Part shown: positions 58,168-64,000 of the stretch, one piece after another | How positions within the stretch are numbered: the first letter of the stretch is position 1 | How the letters are laid out: each line of letters starts with the position of its first letter | Source: Loripinus fragilis | Lineage: Eukaryota; Mollusca; Bivalvia; Lucinida; Lucinidae | Assembly: GCA_964019695.1 (NCBI GenBank) | Contig: OZ026518.1 | Span: forward strand, 111,780,336-111,844,335 | Direction of reading: 5' to 3' | Length of the DNA stretch: 64,000 bases | Made by a program: the position numbers and the translations under genes | Notes under the pieces: model-generated | What the model was told of the DNA's origin: nothing | What the model saw: the letters and a program-made list of their open reading frames with translations, nothing else | Database searches by the model: none

Positions 58168-59012
58168 TTACACGAGTGCTCCCCTTGTTGCTGATATAGA
58201 GGATCTTATATGAGTGCTCCCCTTGTTGCAGTATAGAGGATCTTACATGAGTGCTCCTTTGTCGCATATACAGAGGATCTCACACGAGCGCTCCCCTTTT
58301 TGCAGATGAAGAGGATCTTACACGGGTGCTACCCTTGTTGCATATATAGAGAGAATCTTACATGATTGCTCCCCTTGTTGCAGTACAGAGGATCTTACAT
58401 GAGTACTCCCCTTGTTGCAGATATAGTGGATCTTACATGAGTGTTCAACGTGTTGCAGATATAGAGGATCTTACATGAGTGCTCCCCTTGTTGCAGATAT
58501 AGAGGATCTTACATGAGTGCTCCTCTTGTTTTAAATATAGAGGATCTTACATGAGTGCTCGCCTTGTTGCAGATATAGATGATATTACATGAGTGCTCCT
58601 CTTTTGCAGATATAGAGGATCTTACATGAGTGCCCTCTTGTTGCAAATATAGAGGATCTTACATGAGTGCTACCAATGTTGAAGATAAAGAGCGTCATAC
58701 ATGGTGCTCCCCTTGTTTCAGATATATATGATCGTACATGAGTGCTCCCCTTGTTACAGATATAGAGGATCTTACATGAGTTCTCCCCTTGTTGCAGACA
58801 CAGATGATCTTACATGAGTTCTCCCTTGTTGCAGATATAGAGGATCTTACAGGAGTGCTCCGCTTCTTGCAGATATAGAGGATCGTACATGAGTGCCTCC
58901 CTTGTTGCAGATATAGAGGATCTTACATGAGTGCTCCCCTTGTAGCAGATAAAGAGGCTCTTACAGGAGTGCTCCCCTTGTTGCAGATATAGGAGATTTT
59001 ACATGAGTGCTC
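58168..59012 (+). repeat. 38-bp minisatellite, ~22 copies
   Basis: Units of about 38 bp: GATCTTACATGAGTGCTCCC then CTTGTTGCAGATATAGAG, with variants in the middle. The last unit passes directly into GAGTGCTCATGTTTTATTG, a sequence found next to a single, unexpanded unit at 61196. Confidence 0.92.
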
Positions 59013-59164
59013 ATGTTTTATTGAATGTTTAAAACGAGTTGGGGAAAAAGATAAAATGCGAGGCTTGCCGATGATTTATCTCTTTTCTCGCAACGAGTTT
59101 AATAAATTCAATAATACAAGATCACGTAGTAGATTCTTTTTATTATATGACATCAAGATTACTT
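59013..59164 (+). repeat. Dispersed element flank (expanded copy)
   Basis: ATGTTTTATTGAAT, AAACGAGTTG, AAAGATAAAATG, GAGGCTTGCCG and CGCAACGAGT match 61218-61370 in order. The copy is cut by a family A fragment at 59165. Confidence 0.75.
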
Positions 59165-59297
59165 TGAAAGTAAGAAAGAAGGCAAAAATAGATCAGGAAT
59201 CGATGCAATTAAGCACCACACCTGGCCCAGGATACCAATGGGAAAGTGTCAAAGTCACAATTATACATCACAAACGAGAGCCAAGAGGTCAGCCAAT
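59165..59297 (+). repeat. Family A repeat, head fragment
   Basis: AAAGTAAGAAAGAAGGC to GAGCCAAGAGGTCAGCC. The 127-codon open frame that crosses it joins three unrelated repeats and is not a gene. Confidence 0.78.
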
Positions 59298-59364
59298 AAA
59301 ATCTCATTTCTGCCGAAAAAGTAAAACTTTAATTATGTACGCAAATTTGTTATGGACGTCAAAA

Positions 59365-59450
59365 AGTTTCCCGAAAATCTGTAAACCACTAGTGGTTTAT
59401 CGATTTTATTGCATGACACTATTTCACTCCCAGACGTGACGTCATATCAT
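59365..59450 (+). repeat. Dispersed element tail with 16-bp palindrome
   Basis: TTTCCCGAAAATCTGTAAAC, the palindrome AAACCACTAGTGGTTT (59383-59398) and a following GACGTCAT match 62478-62560. Confidence 0.75.
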
Positions 59451-59714
59451 AAAATGGATTAACAACAACAGAATCATCACGTTAGATTGTATGGCATCAG
59501 AGGCCACCAGCATGTGTACATCATAGTGACCCCACATATAAACTGCGTTGATGCACGTTGACCAGACACACGTTGTCTATCTGTAGTTTTCTTTATCAGG
59601 TCAACATAACATTGCATTTTCAAATGACGTCCATGACGTTGAATCGACGCGGTAATCGATAATTACGCCATAATAATCGGTTTAAAGAGAAAACCAATCG
59701 TTAAACTGATAAAT

Positions 59715-59949
59715 GAGCCGCGACATGAAATTTCCAACAATTTGATATTTTGACAAGTGTAGACTCAGACGAGCCTGTGCAGCCCCTTTTAAGCTTAGAA
59801 ACTCCAAATGATATTCTGTCAGTAGCTTAACACTCATATAATATTCAAGCGACAAGCAAAGGCTCTGATCAGACTGCGCGTATGCGCAGGCTGATCTGAG
59901 GCTTTGCTGGTCGCACATACCACATTGTTGGAAATCTCATGCACTGGCT
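59715..59949. mobile_element. GAGCCG-type palindromic MITE
   Basis: GAGCCGCGACATGAAATTTC to CTCATGCACTGGCT, with AAAT on both sides. Confidence 0.82.
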
Positions 59950-60199
59950 GAAATAGAATACCAGGTTTACGCCTCATGGCATCAAAATTACCAGGCTAGT
60001 ATTTGAGAACGCATGTTTCAAATCGTAAACTAGTAAACTTGATATCAAAAGACACTTACTCTTGTGCTCTATTAACCGGCCAAATCTCTGCCCTAGATTC
60101 TGATAGTGATAAAAAATAAAATAAATTGTTTAGCTCGCGTGGAGGCTTTCCGAACCAGAGTTTTATGGTAACTTAATTTATAAATTAAAGAAAATTGTT

Positions 60200-61095
60200 T
60201 GGGATAATTTCCCATTATAAGAAGATTGTTAATAACATTAATTTATTGCAACAGACTGCATGCTTGGTGGTCAACCGATTCACGGTTGGTAAGTTTGTTT
60301 TCTCTTTAACTGCACACCGGCGGGTCGGACCTCAGACTCTATGACAGTTCCGACTTAAAGACTTTTCTATAGATTAGAGGGTTAGGCCCTGATGTTGTGT
60401 CTGTGGTAAGGCCCACCCGGGGTCAGCTGTTTGATTTCTTTTACTACAGTATTCATTTGTATATACTTTTGAGTCCTTATCTTTTTTTTAACTCCTTTTT
60501 ATATCTCGATTTGTATTTACTAAGAGATGATGCATCGATAAGTAAGTGTGAGGTTGGTACCATGAAACTAGTTTAAGCCCTACAGCAATTCTTTTTTGTA
60601 CTGACCGTTTCAAGGCGGTGCTTCTTTTGTGGATCCTTTTTTGTTATTTATGTTTCGTGTCTGTCATGCTGTCTTGCCTCTTCATTGCAGCCTTTATCTC
60701 AATACGTCGCTCGTTTACGCTTTGCGACGCCATTTTTACAACAAATCCTGTTAATATGACGTCAGAATATAATATTGACATTACTTCATAAATGGTAAAG
60801 TCATCGGTGTCTGCTCATTCTGAATTGATTGGAAAATGATTGATCTTTGACCATACAAAATTTCATTTCGATATGTCAAATGGTTATGAAACAGTTAAAT
60901 TATGATGGGCCCTCGTATGATTCGTGTTTGTCATGCTTTATTGTCTTTTCATTGCAGCCTTGTTTTGTAGTCACCTGCTTGGAAAGTTTAACCTCTTGGC
61001 TCTCTTGTGTGTGATTTTTCGTGTGTTTTAGTCACTTTCCCATGTGGTGTCCTGGGTCAGTATCGATCCCTGATCTTTGCCTTCTTCATTACTTT
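60200..61095 (-). repeat. Family A repeat, near full length, interrupted
   Basis: Inverted copy from AATTTCCCATTATAAGAAGA through GCACACCGGCGGGTCGGACC and GTGCTTCTTTTGTGGATCC to GATCCCTGATCTTTGCC. Between about 60700 and 60925 it is broken by unrelated sequence after GCAGCCTTTAT. The flanking TCGTGTTTGTCATGCTTTAT text appears on both sides of the break, suggesting an insertion with partial duplication. Confidence 0.75.
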
Positions 61096-61195
61096 TACTA
61101 ACCTATGCATCACAGGGAAACAATCAAATAAAATTAACTGACTGTAATTGAACAAAGAAATTAAATGCATTTTCATGACGAGGCCCATACTGTAT

Positions 61196-62560
61196 GTAGA
61201 GGATCTTACATGAGTGCTCATGTTTTATTGAATTTATCAAACGAGTTGAGAAAAGAGATAAAATGTGAGGCTTGCCGAGTATTTTATCTCTTTTTCGCAA
61301 CGAGTAAAATAAAGTTAATAATACAGCAGCACGAACGTTGGATTCTATTTATCGTATGGCATTAAAATTATTTTGAATATTTTTGACGTGAAAACGTAAG
61401 GGTTTTGCCATACAGTGCGCCACTTTAGTTACGCACCACTTATAAAACGTAACATTATTCTAAAATAAATACATTTTTATTCTGAGACTACCAGCGTAAA
61501 ACGCATCTATATTTGCATTCGCCATTGAAATTTCATTGTGATCAGATCAGAACGGAATGAGAAAAGGGATCTTGAAGGGCACTACCCTCAAAACACCGTT
61601 TCATATTGCATTATTCCGAATGAAACTCAGATCACATTGTACTTTTTCAGAGTCGAATTTCTGCTATGCCAGAGATAAGAGCAGATTTATTTTGGCCAAT
61701 ATCTAGGACTTAAATGTGCTTGTTAAAGTCATCTCTTTTTTAAACGTTTTACTATTTTGGTTCCCAGCTGGCCAAGGTTTGAAAAAGTTGGTTTTAGTAC
61801 TTTTTTAAGTTAGTTAAAATTGTGTATGATTCTCTGTAAACTAGTTATCAAAACGCTTCTTTTATAATTTCGTTTTAAACAACCATGTATTCGCCGTTTA
61901 TTTCGAAAAAAATGAATTTATTGGCCTCATGATGTTGACGTAGTGATGACGTCACTACTACCAAGGCTATATGACGTGTCAAAGATAAGATGTTTTAGTG
62001 TTTTGATGCTTCAATGTTAACAAGTGACTCATAACAAAACAATTTGTGAAGGAAAGCCTGTTTAATTATTGTAACTGACGTTAATATGACGTCAAAACGA
62101 GCATTTTCTTCAAAAAGTAACAGTGTTGCAAAATTCAACGACCGAAAAAAGTGGGTTCATTTGAATAAAATAATTGTTTTTGGTGCTTTCCTGTCACAAC
62201 GATCACCATGGATATTACCTAGCCGCAAGCAGAAAATATAGACGTTCAGGTTGCATGTGCAGTTTTGTCAAAATTGCCTTTGGCGTAGCAGAATGATTTG
62301 CATGAGTGATTTCGATAGGTCTTTCGATGTCATCAAACAGATAAAATGTAAATAAGTAAATTATCATAGAGAATGTTCGATTCCAGCATTTTTGTCAAAA
62401 AAATGTGGGCTCAGAAAAAGTTGTGCGAAACTAAAGTGGCTCACTGTATGCTTGGCGTTAAAAGTGTCATTTCATAATGTTTCCCGAAAATCTGTAAACC
62501 ACTAGTGGTTTATCGATTTTAATACATGGCGTTATTTCTCTCACAGACGCGACGTCATGA
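61196..62560 (+). repeat. Dispersed element, unexpanded copy
   Basis: Begins with one copy of the minisatellite unit (AGAGGATCTTACATGAGTGC) and the 61218-61370 segment shared with 59013-59164. It probably ends near the CCACTAGTGG palindrome (62496-62511) and GACGCGACGTCATG. The interior, AT-rich with several GACGTCA words (61937-62095), has no coding sequence. Confidence 0.6.
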
Positions 62561-64000
62561 TAAATATAGAATACTAATGTTTCTAATAGGTAGGTGGTTA
62601 TTGATATCAAGTTTATCAGGCTTGGCTTTGAGACAATGTTGCGTATCATTCCATCTGTAACATTGCAATATCGAACGTGGTTTTCGAGCTAAACATCCAT
62701 TAAAAAGCACTAAAGCCTGACTTTCATTATGTTAGAATGCACGCAAAAGCAAGCTTTTAACAGTTACGAATCCCTTGGGCTATTTTAAAGATTGCAGACA
62801 TTTTATATCAGCATAATTCAATGGAAGTGGTGCTAGATAAAATATCCCGCTATAATCGATCTGAATTATTTAGTTAAAATGCCATTTTTATTCTTGAATG
62901 AAAGGTTCCTATTGCGCCTGATAAATTACGCAATCTTTAGCGGAATAACATAATCTTTCCTGACTGTAGCTATTCTTTTATCACCAAGCATACAATATTC
63001 CGAAAGACCATGGGTCCACTAGTTACAGTCTGCATGATTTATCCAGTATAATAGATCGTTGTATGCACAAAACAATCAGAGGCCAGCATGGATGTTCAAA
63101 TATGCTCAGAAAAACTATTGAAGGATATTAAAATTATTTTGACTATATTACTTTTGAGAAAAAAAAATCCAAACAGAGTATTTTTGTATTTGATAGAACC
63201 ACCAATTTGCAATTCAGCTAAATGCAAAGTGAAATTTACGACTCATTGGTTACGATACAGTAGCACGCCGAATGTATCAATCCTCTTTTCATATACCCAT
63301 TCGGTACATTCACAAACAATAAAATTCGCGTTTATCGTTTTTGCTGCAAACTTGTCCTGCTCATTGCTTGTTTTCTAATTCCGACCACAGGAAAATTGTA
63401 TCACCAATTTATCAGTTATTGCACTAGGTAACGCAACAATTTCTTCGCCAAAAATAAGCAGATATGGCATACCCAATCCAATATGACAACAGATTGGCAC
63501 TTAAACATTGACAACGACTACAAAATTTTACGAAATGTCAGCAATAATTTTGGGACCAATCACTATGGAATACATACGATAACATGGGGTTTAATCATTG
63601 TTTATGGTTTGTGAATTTTCAGTATAGAGGGTTAAACCATTTGGAACTGCAGTGTATTCTAACCATTAGAGCGCGTCGTATTTTATTCATTGGACCGTGG
63701 CCTAACCTGAACATCAATTGAAATTGCAGATATCTGGAACTATGAACCGCATGTATATTTAGTTTATTTTTATTGTATTTAATGTTAGAAATAAGATTGA
63801 CTCTAAATAGCCATCATTTGCTTTTCTGAGTATACTCATGGACTTTTTTGAAGGGTTATTCCTTAACACTTTCCTTCATGAATATTCACGGTAAGCTGAT
63901 AATTATATATTTAAACGTTCACGTTTGTACATAGAACAAATAAATTACTTGTCAGGTCCACTACTGAACGATCATATACAATCATATTTCCATAAGCGAA
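62561..64000. other. No gene recognised
   Basis: AT-rich. A 96-codon open frame at 63088-63378 has no recognised motif and AT-driven composition; I do not call it. Confidence 0.4.

Noticed and set aside
59056..59439. 127-codon open frame
   Set aside because: It crosses a dispersed element, a family A fragment and another repeat; no protein motif.

Overview
This window is intergenic or intronic DNA from a repeat-rich, AT-rich animal genome, most likely a bivalve mollusc. The organism call rests on repeat style: tRNA-headed SINEs, many short palindromic MITEs, minisatellites inside mobile elements, and diverged units carrying GGGCCATAACTCTG. No rRNA, functional tRNA gene or convincing host exon was found. 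Almost every open frame is short and falls in repeats or AT-rich DNA.

The one real coding locus is a compact mobile element at 10409-16761 (6,353 bp). It has near-identical 1,158-bp terminal inverted repeats (TIRs), termini of 5'-AGTAGTAATGG, and an exact 6-bp target duplication, GAGCCC. Long TIRs, 5'-AG ends and 6-bp duplications are the insertion signature of Maverick/Polinton elements. The interior holds only three genes, all on the minus strand, each with its own TATA box about 45-70 nt before the preferred start. They encode a 280-aa beta-rich protein (possible virion component), a 125-aa basic protein with an AT-hook-like motif, and a 264-aa protein with one C2HC zinc finger and a charged helical domain. 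Family-B DNA polymerase, integrase, capsid ATPase, protease and major capsid protein are all absent. I read it as a recently inserted, non-autonomous (satellite-like) relative of a Polinton. Its TIRs carry a subterminal hairpin, about 70-bp modules and a dense field of TGTGGA iterons.

Layout of the rest. 1-5.9 kb: AT-rich sequence, diverged tandem units, and one arm of a 2-kb repeat whose inverted partner lies at 44.2-46.3 kb; both arms keep wreckage of a C2H2 zinc-finger coding sequence. 5.9-7.7 kb: two 598-bp direct copies flanking a different sequence that includes a 342-bp repeat seen again at 19.3 kb. 7.85-9.95 kb: a satellite of about 34 x 62 bp, each unit with nested inverted repeats. 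16.8-50 kb: a mosaic of MITEs, SINEs, an internally deleted LINE and many copies of one abundant modular repeat (called family A here). 50.6-54.0 kb: a 3.4-kb inverted-terminal element with a TA duplication, carrying a minisatellite of about 34 x 53 bp. 58.2-59.0 kb: a 38-bp minisatellite that is an expansion inside a dispersed element whose unexpanded copy is at 61.2 kb.

Coordinates of repeat edges were read by eye and may be off by several bases, except for the Polinton-like element, where TIR ends, inner TIR boundaries and target duplications are mutually consistent (paired coordinates sum to 27,170 throughout).
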